Assembly: GCF_000019085.1 (NCBI RefSeq)
Contig: NC_010321.1
Span: 1,248,501-1,312,500 of the forward strand
From: Thermoanaerobacter pseudethanolicus ATCC 33223
GTDB lineage: Bacteria > Bacillota > Thermoanaerobacteria > Thermoanaerobacterales > Thermoanaerobacteraceae
DNA: 64,000 bases
Direction: 5' to 3'
The position numbers and the translations under genes were made by a program. Below the pieces are notes generated by a model. That model made no database searches, was not told the origin of the DNA, and worked only from the letters and a program-made list of their open reading frames with translations. Below, one piece after another: positions 45,064 through 54,362 of the stretch (positions within the stretch are counted from its first letter, which is position 1; each line of letters starts with the position of its first letter).

Positions 45064-46437
45064 CTACGCCCTCACATCTATATGGTCTTGTGAGATATTG
45101 TAAATTTGTTGTAAAGTTTCTGTTTCTTCTGCTTCCGCCAAATCATAGTGTAAATACCCACTATATACTCTGTGCAAATTCTGTTCTTGTGAGTTGTCAT
45201 TGTAACTTTGCTGTTGTCCATTGTATTGAGAAGTAAACTGCATATTTTTATCCACTGTCACATTAAAACTGTCTATTTTAATTCCTTTTAAATCTAATTG
45301 AGCACTTAAAATCCCTATATTAGATTCAATTTGATGCTTCACTTTCTCGCTATCAGTTATTATAGTAGCGATGATATTTCCATCTACAGATTTAAGATTT
45401 ATCTGGAGTTTTCCTAAAAATTCTGGTTTTAATTGTATACTTATAGTAGAGAACATGTCGTTTTTTAAAAAATTTATGCTCTTTACTATTTGGTCAAAAA
45501 TTTGTGATTCTGGAGCCTCTTTTAATTTCGAACTTTGATGGTTAATCAGTTGGTTTTCAAAAGTCTTCCCATCATTTTTTAAAAACGCAAAATCATTTTG
45601 TTGTAATTGCTGATTTTCTCCAAGATTTTTTTCATTTTTAATTGTCAAAATCTTGCTATTTGAGTCAGGTTGTGAATCCTTTGTTTTTGGTATGATTTCT
45701 TTATTTTCCTCAAGGATACGCTGATTGTCTATCAAAGATAAATTTTCATTTAATAGAGTTAAATTATCTGTCCCATCTTTTTTAATGGCTTGTTGTGAAA
45801 ATACAATTGAGTCTGTTGTCTGAATGTTCGTGTTGTTTATATCTACATTTTTATCGCTATAGACTTTTAAAACTTCCTTAAAGTTGTCACTTTTAATTGC
45901 CGTAGCTATTGCATCTGGTTGTAACTTAACACCAAGTTTTTCTTCTAACAACTGGCTTATTTTTTGCGATAGTTTATCAACATTCAAAACCCCATTATTT
46001 AAAAAATCTTGTATCAGTTTTTGTACTTCTTTTTGCAATTCCACATAAAAATTTTGTTTTTCACTTAACTCCTTGCCATCATCCTTTTGAATTGCCACGT
46101 TTAATCCATTTATTAACTGCTGCAACCAATTGAAAACATCTGCTAACGATAAATCCTCTGTTTGGAAAGATTTTAAATTTTTTTCTTTTTTCAGTGATTG
46201 TGTAGTTGAAAAAAGACTATTTAACTCAACATTGCCATCAGATACCACTTTGTCCGTTGAATTTTCTTTATTTTCATTAATTGCCATCTGTTGCTGTAAC
46301 ATTTCTGAAAATTTATTTGCCTTATTATCTTTTGGGGAAGGGAATTTTTTGTAATCTACAACTGGTTTGGTTTTATCAGCCCTTGGCTGCTGTATCTTAA
46401 ATGGTAATAAATCAGTATCCGGCACCACTCCTATCAC
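45064..46437 (-). CDS. fliK: flagellar hook-length control protein FliK
   Basis: A secreted molecular ruler that triggers the FlhB substrate switch. Of 457 residues, the long N-terminal part is low-complexity, Gln/Asn/Lys-rich and probably disordered (about 1-310). The conserved C-terminal domain has [18 protein letters not shown] and [19 protein letters not shown] near 335-385. I choose the GTG at 46437, 6-7 bases after GGAGG; the upstream GTG is part of GGAGGTG. Identity is secured by the C-terminal domain and by the fliJ/flgD neighbours. Confidence 0.93.
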   Translation of the reverse strand: MIGVVPDTDLLPFKIQQPRADKTKPVVDYKKFPSPKDNKANKFSEMLQQQMAINENKENSTDKVVSDGNVELNSLFSTTQSLKKEKNLKSFQTEDLSLADVFNWLQQLINGLNVAIQKDDGKELSEKQNFYVELQKEVQKLIQDFLNNGVLNVDKLSQKISQLLEEKLGVKLQPDAIATAIKSDNFKEVLKVYSDKNVDINNTNIQTTDSIVFSQQAIKKDGTDNLTLLNENLSLIDNQRILEENKEIIPKTKDSQPDSNSKILTIKNEKNLGENQQLQQNDFAFLKNDGKTFENQLINHQSSKLKEAPESQIFDQIVKSINFLKNDMFSTISIQLKPEFLGKLQINLKSVDGNIIATIITDSEKVKHQIESNIGILSAQLDLKGIKIDSFNVTVDKNMQFTSQYNGQQQSYNDNSQEQNLHRVYSGYLHYDLAEAEETETLQQIYNISQDHIDVRA

Positions 46438-46453
46438 TCTTTTCACCTCCTTT

Positions 46454-47032
46454 CTAAGGAATCATAGTAGCATTTTTCAATAAAATATTTGTTATTTTTG
46501 CTGCCTTTTCAGCTTTTAATGATTCTAATATCTTTGAAGCACTATCTTTATCCATGTACCTCAATATTTTTATTATATCTTCATCTGACATGTTATTGAG
46601 TATTTGCGCTGCATTTTGCGGATCCATATTTTGATAATAACTAGCTATGTCTTTCAAGTTAGTCTGCTTATTTTCTAACTGTTGCTTGAGTGAATCACTC
46701 TCCTTTTGAACTTTTTCCAATTCGGCTTTTAAACTATTGATTTGGTCTTCTTTTTCTTTCAATTGAGTTTCGTACTCAGCAATCTTTTCATCTTTTGCTT
46801 TTAATTCGTCAGTTAATTTATTTATCTGTGTATTTTTGTCTTCTACTGGCACTGGAGAAATTAAACTACCTAAAACCGGAACATTAGCTAATTGCTTTTT
46901 CAAAAAAGTTTGACTTCCGAATAGATTAAAGTAAACAGCTGAGACTATTCCACCTACGAGTATCAAAAAAATTATTAAAATTATCAGCCAAATTTTGGAG
47001 TTTCTTTTTGTTTGTATATCTTGATTTTGCAT
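46454..47032 (-). CDS. MotE-like / YlxF-type flagellar protein with MgtE-N-like domain
   Basis: A 192-residue membrane protein with an N-terminal helix at about 13-33. A long coiled coil follows (about 65-125, TDELKAKDEKIAEYETQLKE onward), then a C-terminal MgtE-N-like helical domain (YYQNMDPQNAAQILNNMSDEDIIKILRYM). This layout is shared by MotE chaperones of the stator and by B. subtilis YlxF. Its place between fliJ and fliK is the ylxF position. The exact role is inferred. AGGAGG lies upstream of the ATG. Confidence 0.85.
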   Translation of the reverse strand: MQNQDIQTKRNSKIWLIILIIFLILVGGIVSAVYFNLFGSQTFLKKQLANVPVLGSLISPVPVEDKNTQINKLTDELKAKDEKIAEYETQLKEKEDQINSLKAELEKVQKESDSLKQQLENKQTNLKDIASYYQNMDPQNAAQILNNMSDEDIIKILRYMDKDSASKILESLKAEKAAKITNILLKNATMIP

Positions 47033-47042
47033 ATATATCCTC

Positions 47043-47486
47043 CTAATAGGATTTAGCCACTCTAAAACTTATTTGTTCATCTACAAATTTATTTTGTTCT
47101 ATAGCCATTAAGTATTGGTACTCAGAAAACCTCTTTTCCTTGAGATTCTCTAATGCCTTTTTCTCTTTTGAAACTTTTAAAAGATTTTCTCTTATCAAAT
47201 CAGCATCTTTTTCTAGCTTTTTTATTAAAAGTTTTTTGTCTTCAATCATCTGTTGAATTTTTTTTACATACACATCTGATTCAAGAATTTTATGTATAGT
47301 AGTTCCTTCTTTCATCTCCACTTTTGTTTTTTCTAAGATTTCATTTAAATGTTTAGTTAATTTATGTAATTCTTCTTTTTGAATATTTATCTCTGCCATG
47401 ACCTTTGCTAATTTCTCTTTTTCAATCTTTTCTGACTGTTCTTTTAAATTTAATACTGGCTGCAAATTAAATTCGAATTTTTTCAT
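47043..47486 (-). CDS. fliJ: flagellar export chaperone FliJ
   Basis: A coiled-coil protein at the centre of the export ATPase ring that couples FliI to the gate. Almost all of the 147 residues are predicted helix with heptad character and very high Lys/Glu content (KFEFNLQPVLNLKEQSEKIE at the start is typical FliJ). Sequence alone is weakly diagnostic; the position directly after fliI makes the call secure. GGTG precedes the ATG. Confidence 0.9.
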   Translation of the reverse strand: MKKFEFNLQPVLNLKEQSEKIEKEKLAKVMAEINIQKEELHKLTKHLNEILEKTKVEMKEGTTIHKILESDVYVKKIQQMIEDKKLLIKKLEKDADLIRENLLKVSKEKKALENLKEKRFSEYQYLMAIEQNKFVDEQISFRVAKSY

Positions 47487-47492
47487 ATTTTA

Positions 47493-48806
47493 TCACCTTT
47501 TAATAGATTCATATAGCAGTTGTTTTGTAGTTTCAAAGTCATAAGACTCGTCTATTCTCTGCCTAAGAAAATTGTTCATTTTGTCGTTTAGCTCAATGGC
47601 CTCATCAATTTTAGGATTACTGCCAAAATTATATGCTCCTATATTTATTAAATCCTCCGCTTCTGTGTAAGTCGCCAAAATATCTTTAAACCTCGCTATT
47701 AGTTCTTTATGTTCTTCTGTAATTATGTCATTTATCACCCTGCTAACACTTGCTAATACATCAATAGCAGGATAATGGTTTTTATTAGCCAGTTTCCTTG
47801 ACAAAACTATGTGCCCATCGAGTATACCCCTTACTGCGTCAGCAATTGGCTCATTCAAATCATCCCCATCTACTAGCACAGTGTAAAGAGCTGTAATAGA
47901 GCCTTTTTTAGAACATCCAGATCGTTCTAAAAGCTTAGGTAAAACTGAAAAGACAGAAGGAGTATAACCTCGTGAAACAGGAGCTTCCCCTATAGAAAGC
48001 CCTACTTCTCTTTGAGCCATGGCAAAACGAGTGACTGAATCCATCATCAAAAGAACATCTAACCCTTGGTCTCTAAAATATTCAGCTATAGCAGTTGCAG
48101 TCATAGCGCCTTTTACTCTTATAAGAGCTGGGGTATCAGAAGTAGCTACTACAACTACAGATTTTTTTAAGCCTTCTTCCCCCAAATCTTTTTCTAAAAA
48201 TTCATTTACTTCTCTTCCCCTTTCTCCTATGAGAGCTATTACATTTAAATCAGCTTTCGCGTTTCTTGCCATCATGCCTAACAGCGTGCTTTTTCCTACA
48301 CCACTTCCTGCAAAAATACCAATTCTCTGCCCTTTGCCGCAGGTAAGTAGTCCATCTATCGCTTTTATACCAAGAGACATAACTTCTCTAATTCGCTTCC
48401 TTTCCAAAGGGTCAGGTGGCACATTATTAATAGGAATAGATTTTTCAAATTTTATCGGTCCTTTGCCATCTATAGGATTGCCTAAACCGTCTAATACCCT
48501 TCCGAGGAGTTCATTTCCTACGTTAACTCTAAGGGTTTGACCTGTAGCTATAACTTTGCTGCCAGCTCCTATTCCCTCCATATTTCCTAAGGGCATGAGA
48601 TACACTTTTTCTTCTTTAAAACCTACAACTTCTGCCAAAATTGTATTTCCGTTAATAGTCTTGATATTACATATTTCTCCTATGTTGGAAAGAGGCCCTG
48701 TACTTTCGATTGTTAATCCTATTACTTGAGAAACTTTCCCATAATATTGAATTAGCCTTTTTTCTTGAAGAGCCTTTTTATATTTATTCAAAACAATATT
48801 ACTCAT
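47493..48806 (-). CDS. fliI: flagellum-specific export ATPase FliI
   Basis: A hexameric ATPase related to F1-beta that energises type III export. Walker A is GIFAGSGVGKSTLLGMMARN near residue 163. Then come VIALIGERGREVNEF, Walker B VLLMMDSVTRFAMAQREV near 250, and the type III signature GEAPVSRGYTPSVFS. At 437 residues it is standard. GGGTG precedes the ATG. It overlaps the fliH stop by 8 bases. Confidence 0.97.
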   Translation of the reverse strand: MSNIVLNKYKKALQEKRLIQYYGKVSQVIGLTIESTGPLSNIGEICNIKTINGNTILAEVVGFKEEKVYLMPLGNMEGIGAGSKVIATGQTLRVNVGNELLGRVLDGLGNPIDGKGPIKFEKSIPINNVPPDPLERKRIREVMSLGIKAIDGLLTCGKGQRIGIFAGSGVGKSTLLGMMARNAKADLNVIALIGERGREVNEFLEKDLGEEGLKKSVVVVATSDTPALIRVKGAMTATAIAEYFRDQGLDVLLMMDSVTRFAMAQREVGLSIGEAPVSRGYTPSVFSVLPKLLERSGCSKKGSITALYTVLVDGDDLNEPIADAVRGILDGHIVLSRKLANKNHYPAIDVLASVSRVINDIITEEHKELIARFKDILATYTEAEDLINIGAYNFGSNPKIDEAIELNDKMNNFLRQRIDESYDFETTKQLLYESIKR

Positions 48807-49569
48807 TTAGCACACCCGCAAATAAGTTTTTTAAAGCTTTAAGTTGTGTACTAACGCCAGAGTTTATCACTCCAGAATTTGTTTCAATTACACAATCTCC
48901 TTTTTTTAATGATAAATCTTTTAAGATATTTACATCATCTAAAAACTCTATGTCTTTAAGAATTTTGTCTTTGTTTTTAATACAGTGTTCATAATCCTCT
49001 TCACTAACCCTTACCGTTACTTTGTCAAAAGCATTGTAGTTTTCCATTCCTTTTTTGATAAGGTTCAATATTATGTCTTTATCCTCTTCCACATATTTAC
49101 CTACAATTTTTTCTACCGCCAGCAAAATTACATTTACAATATCACTTTCTGCTTCTTTATACATTCGTTGTTTTTCTTTAATAATCTCTTCTTTAATAGT
49201 CTTTGCTTCTTCTATTATAGCTTTAGCATCTTCTTCTCCTTTTTTGTATCCTTCTTGATATCCTGCAGTATATCCATCTTGATAGCCCTTTTCTTTATAC
49301 TCTTCTTCAATCTTCTTAGCTTTTTTCTCTGCTTCTATTAAGATTTTTTCTACATCTTCCTTAGTCTTCCTAAGTATCTCTTGCTGGACTTGTCTCGCCC
49401 TTTCTATTATTTGCTTTGCTAAATCCGCACTTTCTTTTTTTATATCCTCTCTTTGTTCACTCAATTCAATTACTTTCTCCACTTTTTCTTTGTAATTGCC
49501 ATTTTCCACAATTCTTAAAATCACGGGAGAGGAAAAGTTTATTTCTCCTTGTTTATATATCCTATACAA
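48799..49569 (-). CDS. fliH: flagellar assembly protein FliH
   Basis: A regulator that holds FliI at the C-ring. Of 256 residues, a long charged coiled coil (about 40-140) includes the glycine-spaced repeat GYQDGYTAGYQEGYKKGEED, the classic FliH GxxxG region. The C-terminal globular domain (about 150-250) resembles the V/F-type ATPase stalk subunit. The start is a TTG at 49569 after GGGG, overlapping the fliG stop by 8 bases. Confidence 0.94.
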   Translation of the reverse strand: MYRIYKQGEINFSSPVILRIVENGNYKEKVEKVIELSEQREDIKKESADLAKQIIERARQVQQEILRKTKEDVEKILIEAEKKAKKIEEEYKEKGYQDGYTAGYQEGYKKGEEDAKAIIEEAKTIKEEIIKEKQRMYKEAESDIVNVILLAVEKIVGKYVEEDKDIILNLIKKGMENYNAFDKVTVRVSEEDYEHCIKNKDKILKDIEFLDDVNILKDLSLKKGDCVIETNSGVINSGVSTQLKALKNLFAGVLNE

Positions 49570-50569
49570 TAATTTCGTCCCCTCCTCCTCGTGATATTAC
49601 AATTTCCCCAGCATCTTCTAATTTTCTTATGATATTTACAATTCTTTGTTGTGCTTCTTCTACATCTTTTAATCTTACAGGTCCCATATACTGTATGTCT
49701 TCTTTTATCATATCAGCAAGTCTCTTAGACATATTACTATAAATAACCCTTTGCACTTCTTCACTAGAACCTTTAAGTGCAAGAGCAATATCGTGATTGT
49801 CTACTTCTCTCAATACTCTCTGTATAGACCTAGAATCCAATGTGACAATATCTTCAAATATAAACATCCTCTTCTTTATTTCTTCTACTAACTCAATGTT
49901 TATAGACTCAAGAGTATCCAAGATATTTTTCTCTGTACTTCTATCTACAGAATTTAGTATATCTACAATTGTCTGAATACCACCTGAAGAAGTATAATCT
50001 TGTGTGACTAAGGAAGACAATTTTCTCTCTAAAATTCTCTCAACTTCTTTTACTACTTCAGGAGAAGTGCTCTCCATTGTTGCTATTCGCATAGCTACTT
50101 CTGCCTGTAAGTTTTCAGGCAGTGAGGATAGAATTGCTCCTGCTTGTTGAGGCTTTAAATAAGACAAAATCATTGCAATAGTCTGAGGATGTTCGTTTTG
50201 TATAAAATTTAAAACTTGAGAGGGATCCGCTCTTCTTATAAAGTCAAAAGGCCTTACTTTCAAAGTAGAAGTCAATTTATTTATAACCTCAAAAGCTTCT
50301 TGAGTACCTAAAGCTTTTTCTAAAACTGCTTTTGCATATTCTATTCCACCTTCTATTATGTACTCTTGCGCTACGCACATGTTATAAAATTCATCTATAA
50401 CTTTTTGTTTTTCTTCAGGAGTAAGATTTCTTATACTGGCTATTTCTAAAGTTAATTGTTCAATTTCATCTTCCCTTAAATGTTTATATATTTGAGCTGA
50501 AAGCTCGGGCCCTAACGCAATGAGAAGCATTGCACTTTTTTGCCTGCCTGTGAGTGCACCTCTCGCCAT
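49562..50569 (-). CDS. fliG: flagellar motor switch protein FliG
   Basis: A C-ring subunit that contacts the stator and generates torque. Of 335 residues, the N-terminal domain begins LTGRQKSAMLLIALGPELSA. The middle domain has the EHPQTIAMILSYLKPQQAGAIL armadillo repeat near 128. The C-terminal torque domain carries the charged helix LREVDNHDIALALKGSSEEVQRVIYSNMSKR near 265-295. GGTGG precedes the ATG. Located directly after fliF. Confidence 0.97.
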   Translation of the reverse strand: MARGALTGRQKSAMLLIALGPELSAQIYKHLREDEIEQLTLEIASIRNLTPEEKQKVIDEFYNMCVAQEYIIEGGIEYAKAVLEKALGTQEAFEVINKLTSTLKVRPFDFIRRADPSQVLNFIQNEHPQTIAMILSYLKPQQAGAILSSLPENLQAEVAMRIATMESTSPEVVKEVERILERKLSSLVTQDYTSSGGIQTIVDILNSVDRSTEKNILDTLESINIELVEEIKKRMFIFEDIVTLDSRSIQRVLREVDNHDIALALKGSSEEVQRVIYSNMSKRLADMIKEDIQYMGPVRLKDVEEAQQRIVNIIRKLEDAGEIVISRGGGDEIIV

Positions 50570-50580
50570 AACAACACCAC

Positions 50581-52092
50581 CTACTCTTCATTAAGCCATG
50601 TCCTAATAATCTGAACAACAATATCCGGCTTTTCTTTTATAAGTTTTTCTATCTGTTTTTTCTTTTCGTCCTTATCAGAGAAATCTATCTCATAAGTAGG
50701 CTCTACAGTAGCTAAGACCTCCTGTTCAGCTGTAGTTAAAGAGGTTTCTTTTTTCTTCCTTCTCATCATAATAAGGAACAGTCCGCCTCCTAACACTAAA
50801 GCCGCTAATATAGCCCACACATATACTGGTACTCCCTTTGAAGCTTTTGCCTGCTGCTGCATTGTTTTTAACAGGTCTTGGTTAAACTGCATTCCTTGAA
50901 CCGATACTTGTACAAGAGAATCCCCTCCTGCAGCTTTTGTAACCAAGTCAGCAATTTGTTGTTTCATTGAATTATTTAAATTTTGATTTATAACGACGGC
51001 TATTGAAATATTTTCAATCTTGCCTTGTGCTTGAACAAGACTTGTCTTAATTTGATTTATTTCGTAGTTTATAGTAATCTCAGTTCTATTGTAATCAGAA
51101 GTACCATTGCCAGTTGTTGAAATTACAGGAGGGTTGTTCGTAGCAGTACCTGCTGGACTTCCACCTTGTGTACCTGTCGCTTTTTCTTTGAGTTCTTGTA
51201 TACTCCTTACAATTCCTTTATTATCATTTCCTTGAACAGGCAAATACTCTATAGTATCCTGCGTCTTTTTATCAAAATTTAAAGTAACATTTGCTCTTAC
51301 AACTACATTACCTGGTCCAAACACTTGTTCTAACAATGTTTGAAGGCTGTTTTGTAAGTCTTCTTGAACTTTTTTTTGAAGAGCAAATTGAGTATTAGCA
51401 TTTTCAGCAGTAGTATCACTTTCTGCAGTAAGAATTTTACCATTATTATCAATTACAGTAACATTTTCAGGTTTTAAACCTTCTACGCTCTTAGATACAA
51501 AATCTATGATTCCCTTGACTTGCGAAGAGGATAAAGTCACACCTGGCTTTAAAGTTAGCATCACAGCCGCTGTAGCTTGATTAGTAGTATTTGAAAGTAC
51601 AAAGGCATTTTGATCAGGTACTACGATATTGACAATAGCATCTTGCACTCCATCTATAGTTTTTAGAGAATTTTGTATTTCATTTTGTAGAAAATACAAA
51701 TACTTTTGTCTTCTCTCTTGGTCTGTTGTAGCAAGGGAGTTATTCATAGCGTCTTGAAAGCTAAATCCCCCTTGTGGGATTCCTTCTGTCGCAAGTTTCA
51801 TCCTCACCTCATCTTTGTATTGTGCAGGAACTAAAATTGTCGTCCCATCGTTCGATATTTTATATGGAATCTTGAATTCGGTTTTTAATTTTTCAACTAC
51901 CGCTCCTGCATCTTTTATACTTAGATCTGAATATAAAACTACATAATTAGGCCTATTAACTATGTAAACTAATAAAGAAATGCCTATAAAAAGTAAAATA
52001 GCAATAATTCCTAACTGTATCTTTTGTTTCTTATCAAACTTATTCCAAAAGTTTGTCAGTTGTTCTCTAAAATTGGCAATGAAGTCTGGCAT
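50581..52092 (-). CDS. fliF: flagellar MS-ring protein FliF
   Basis: Forms the MS ring, the platform of the basal body. Of 503 residues, membrane helices lie near 25-45 and 425-445, flanking a periplasmic-side region with two ring-building motifs (VLYSDLSIKDAGAVVEKLKT and GTTILVPAQYKDEVRMKLATEG near 50-125). The C-terminal cytoplasmic tail that binds FliG ends DKDEKKKQIEKLIKEKPDIVVQIIRTWL. GAGGTG precedes the ATG. Confidence 0.97.
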   Translation of the reverse strand: MPDFIANFREQLTNFWNKFDKKQKIQLGIIAILLFIGISLLVYIVNRPNYVVLYSDLSIKDAGAVVEKLKTEFKIPYKISNDGTTILVPAQYKDEVRMKLATEGIPQGGFSFQDAMNNSLATTDQERRQKYLYFLQNEIQNSLKTIDGVQDAIVNIVVPDQNAFVLSNTTNQATAAVMLTLKPGVTLSSSQVKGIIDFVSKSVEGLKPENVTVIDNNGKILTAESDTTAENANTQFALQKKVQEDLQNSLQTLLEQVFGPGNVVVRANVTLNFDKKTQDTIEYLPVQGNDNKGIVRSIQELKEKATGTQGGSPAGTATNNPPVISTTGNGTSDYNRTEITINYEINQIKTSLVQAQGKIENISIAVVINQNLNNSMKQQIADLVTKAAGGDSLVQVSVQGMQFNQDLLKTMQQQAKASKGVPVYVWAILAALVLGGGLFLIMMRRKKKETSLTTAEQEVLATVEPTYEIDFSDKDEKKKQIEKLIKEKPDIVVQIIRTWLNEE

Positions 52093-52119
52093 TAATTCAC
52101 CTCATTTCAATTAAAGACA

Positions 52120-52416
52120 TTACAATGGCATTCTCATTATTTCCTGATAGGCCTCCAGCACTTTATTTTTTATTTGAATTGTAAGCTGCAGTGCAATGTC
52201 AGCCTTCGCAGCATCTATCATCACTTGATTTATATCGTCAATTTCACCAGTTACAAGTTTTTGGTCATTTTTCATTGCCGTTAACTGTAAATCATTTACC
52301 TTGTTAAAGGCTTCTTTTAAAAAGTCGCTAAAAGTATCTATTTTACTGCCATTCTGTGTTGCTTCTAAAGTGCTATCCAAAGTTACTGGATTAACCGGTG
52401 TTATTTGATTAACCAT
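52120..52416 (-). CDS. fliE: flagellar hook-basal body complex protein FliE
   Basis: An adaptor between the MS ring and the rod. The 98 residues include FSDFLKEAFNKVNDLQLTA and VTGEIDDINQVMIDAAKADIALQLTIQIKNKVLEAYQEIMRMPL at the C-terminus (span about 55-98), the classic FliE helix pair. AGGGGGTAG precedes the ATG. Gene order flgB-flgC-fliE-fliF is universal in Firmicute flagellar operons. Confidence 0.96.
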   Translation of the reverse strand: MVNQITPVNPVTLDSTLEATQNGSKIDTFSDFLKEAFNKVNDLQLTAMKNDQKLVTGEIDDINQVMIDAAKADIALQLTIQIKNKVLEAYQEIMRMPL

Positions 52417-52422
52417 TTATGT

Positions 52423-52866
52423 CTACCCCCTACCGATTTCTAAAGACTTTTGAAACATAGCTTTTGAAGCATTAAAGGCTGTTACATTGGCTTCATAAGC
52501 ACGAGTAGCAGAAATCATATCTACCATTTCAGAAACAATGTTTACATTTGGGTACTCTACATATCCATTTTGGTCAGCATCAGGATGTCCAGGGTCATAA
52601 ACTTCTCTAAGAGGAGTTTGGTCATCCTCAGCTATTTGTACAACTTCTACTCCTTTGCCACTGTATTTACCTTTAACTTTATCTAGAATGCTTTCGAAAC
52701 TGTCAGGTTGTATTTCTTTTAAAACCACTAATTTTCTCCTATAAGGCCCTCCTTGAACTGTTCTTGTAGTATTTACATTAGCTATATTTTGGGCAATTAT
52801 GTCCATTCTAAGTCTTTCCGCCGTCAAACCCGAAGCACTTATATCCATAGAACTAAATAAGTTCAT
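52423..52866 (-). CDS. flgC: flagellar proximal rod protein FlgC
   Basis: A proximal rod subunit of 147 residues. The N-terminal rod motif is [20 protein letters not shown] with [12 protein letters not shown] near 28. The C-terminal conserved helix reads [36 protein letters not shown] precedes the ATG at 52866. It lies 6 bases after flgB. Confidence 0.96.
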   Translation of the reverse strand: MNLFSSMDISASGLTAERLRMDIIAQNIANVNTTRTVQGGPYRRKLVVLKEIQPDSFESILDKVKGKYSGKGVEVVQIAEDDQTPLREVYDPGHPDADQNGYVEYPNVNIVSEMVDMISATRAYEANVTAFNASKAMFQKSLEIGRG

Positions 52867-52872
52867 TGTAAA

Positions 52873-53280
52873 TTACCTCCCATCTTTTACAGCAGTCATG
52901 ATAGAATTAAGCTCTCCACTTACCCTTTGCACAAGGGCATAGTAATACAACTGATTCTTAGCTAAATTTGCCATTTCGGCATCTATGTCTACATTATTTC
53001 CATCTAACCTCATGGAAGTGTCATTTACTTGAATAATTTCCGGTTGTATGGAATCAATAGCAGGTGGGCCAATAGGAATGTGCTTAGGGTTTGTAACATA
53101 ACCTCTTAACTTTGTACCATTTATAGCATCTTTTAAAATATCCTCAAATTTGACTTCAGACCTTTTGAAATTAGGAGTATCCACATTAGCGATGTTATTG
53201 GCAATCACATTGTTTCTTACAGTGGCTGCGTACAATCCCTTTTGTAATAAATCTATATTTTCAATTCCTAAATCCAGCAT
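52873..53280 (-). CDS. flgB: flagellar proximal rod protein FlgB
   Basis: A proximal rod subunit, and the first gene of the 28-kb flagellar/chemotaxis operon. In 135 residues it has the rod motif VRNNVIANNIANVDTPNFKR near 22-42 and the C-terminal VDIDAEMANLAKNQLYYYALVQRVSGELNSI region. GAGGAGG is 6-8 bases before the ATG. The upstream 140 bases contain one extended -10 promoter candidate and a repeated GTCGAAT motif. Confidence 0.96.
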   Translation of the reverse strand: MLDLGIENIDLLQKGLYAATVRNNVIANNIANVDTPNFKRSEVKFEDILKDAINGTKLRGYVTNPKHIPIGPPAIDSIQPEIIQVNDTSMRLDGNNVDIDAEMANLAKNQLYYYALVQRVSGELNSIMTAVKDGR

Positions 53281-53293
53281 TTTCTCGCCTCCT

Positions 53294-53323
53294 CTTATTC
53301 GACCACACTATACTTAATTCGAC
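53294..53323 (-). promoter_or_regulatory. paired GTCGAAT(T)AAG repeats flanking a -10-like box upstream of flgB
   Basis: Minus strand: GTCGAATTAAG (53313-53323) and GTCGAATAAG (53294-53303) are direct repeats about 20 bases apart, roughly two helical turns. A TATAGT box (53307-53312) lies between them, and the second repeat abuts the flgB ribosome site. They could be an operator for a flagellar regulator. No known binding consensus is claimed. Confidence 0.3.
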
Positions 53324-53425
53324 AAACAAACCAAAAATCCTGCTAAAATAAGCCAAAAAATAAATATTTAACTTTGTTCTAACACTGCCTTTTTTGTAAA
53401 ATAATATCAATTTTTATCGAATAAT

Positions 53426-53434
53426 ATTATATCA
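53426..53434 (-). promoter_or_regulatory. predicted extended -10 promoter for the flagellar operon
   Basis: Minus strand TGATATAAT: an extended TGn plus TATAAT (53426-53431), located just downstream of the codY terminator and about 140 bases before flgB. The -35 is weak (TGGTGT at 17-base spacing), which would suit an activator-assisted promoter. No sigma-D-type GCCGATAT box was seen. Confidence 0.45.
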
Positions 53435-53456
53435 TGCCGTAATAGTTTACACCATA

Positions 53457-53484
53457 AGAAAAAAGTCCTATTTTTATAGGACTC
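53457..53484 (-). terminator. intrinsic terminator after codY
   Basis: An 8-bp stem, AGTCCTAT / ATAGGACT (53477-53484 with 53465-53472), with a 4-base loop, followed on the minus strand by a run of six T (ACTTTTTTCTTA). It lies 92 bases after the codY stop and insulates the flagellar operon from hslVU-codY transcription. Confidence 0.88.
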
Positions 53485-53499
53485 TTTTACATAAAATTA

Positions 53500-53552
53500 A
53501 GTCTCCTGCTTTCATGCTAAAGTACAACCCCATGCATAAAAGCGGAGACTTA
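53500..53552. repeat. 53-base near-perfect palindrome in the codY 3' region
   Basis: Arms are AAGTCTCC / GGAGACTT (53500-53507 with 53545-53552), continued by GCTTTCATGC / GCATAAAAGC (53509-53518 with 53535-53544). Together they give an 18-bp stem with one G-U type mismatch position and one bulged base, and a 16-base loop. No T run follows on either strand. It sits between the codY stop (53576) and the true terminator. It could be a mobile palindromic repeat or a 3' UTR structure. Confidence 0.6.
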
Positions 53553-53575
53553 TATTTTTCAATAAGGGTTTAAAT

Positions 53576-54328
53576 TTATCTTTTCATTTTCTCTAACTCT
53601 TCTAATAATTTATCGTTTAGTACCCTTATATGGGTACCTTTCATTCCTAAAGACCTTGACTCAATTATGCCAGCACTTTCAAACTTTCTAAGGGCATTTA
53701 CAATTACAGACCTTGTAATACCTACTTTATCTGCTATTTTACTTGCAACTAATAATCCCTCTTTTCCATTTAGCTCTTCAAAAATATTTTTTATAGCTTC
53801 TAATTCGGAGTAAGAAAGTGTTCCTAGTGCCATTTGAACAACTGCTCTTTTTCTTGCTTCATCCTCTATTTCTTCATTTTTTGACCTTAAAATTTCAAGG
53901 CCAACTACTGTAGCACCGTATTCTGCTAATATCAAGTCATCGTCAGTAAATTCTTTTACCCCTCTTGATAAGGCTAAAGTTCCTAACCTGTCTCCACCGC
54001 CATTGACAGGTACTATAGTCAAAATTAAATCTGATAAAACTTTATCCTCTTTAAAAAGATTACCTTTATCATTAGCCAGCGTCTCCGTCACTCGCAAAAG
54101 TTTGTCATTATATTCTTCAGGTATTATTTTACTTTGAGCAAAAATGTCATTTCCATAATCTTTTAATATACTATAACCCAATACTTTACCCTTTCTACTC
54201 AAAATATATACGTTGGCCTCAATGACATCTTTTAAAATATTGGCCATTTCATTAAAATCAACTGGTTGAATTCCTGTTTTTTGCAAAATTCGATTTACTT
54301 TTCTAGTTTTTTCTAATAGTGTGCTCAT
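53576..54328 (-). CDS. codY: GTP- and branched-chain-amino-acid-sensing transcriptional regulator CodY
   Basis: A global nutrient-status repressor of stationary-phase genes in Firmicutes. Of 250 residues, the N-terminal GAF domain (about 1-155, starting [16 protein letters not shown]) binds isoleucine/valine. The C-terminal winged helix contains [28 protein letters not shown] near 200-228, ending with the [10 protein letters not shown] strand. GGAGG precedes the ATG. It follows hslU as in B. subtilis and ends at its own terminator. Confidence 0.97.
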
Positions 54329-54362
54329 ATTTCTAATCCTCCTATGTTTTTATTTTTTATTA

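Noticed and set aside
53500..53552. Palindrome as the codY terminator
   Set aside because: No T run follows on the minus strand; the proper terminator is the separate stem at 53465-53484 with six T.
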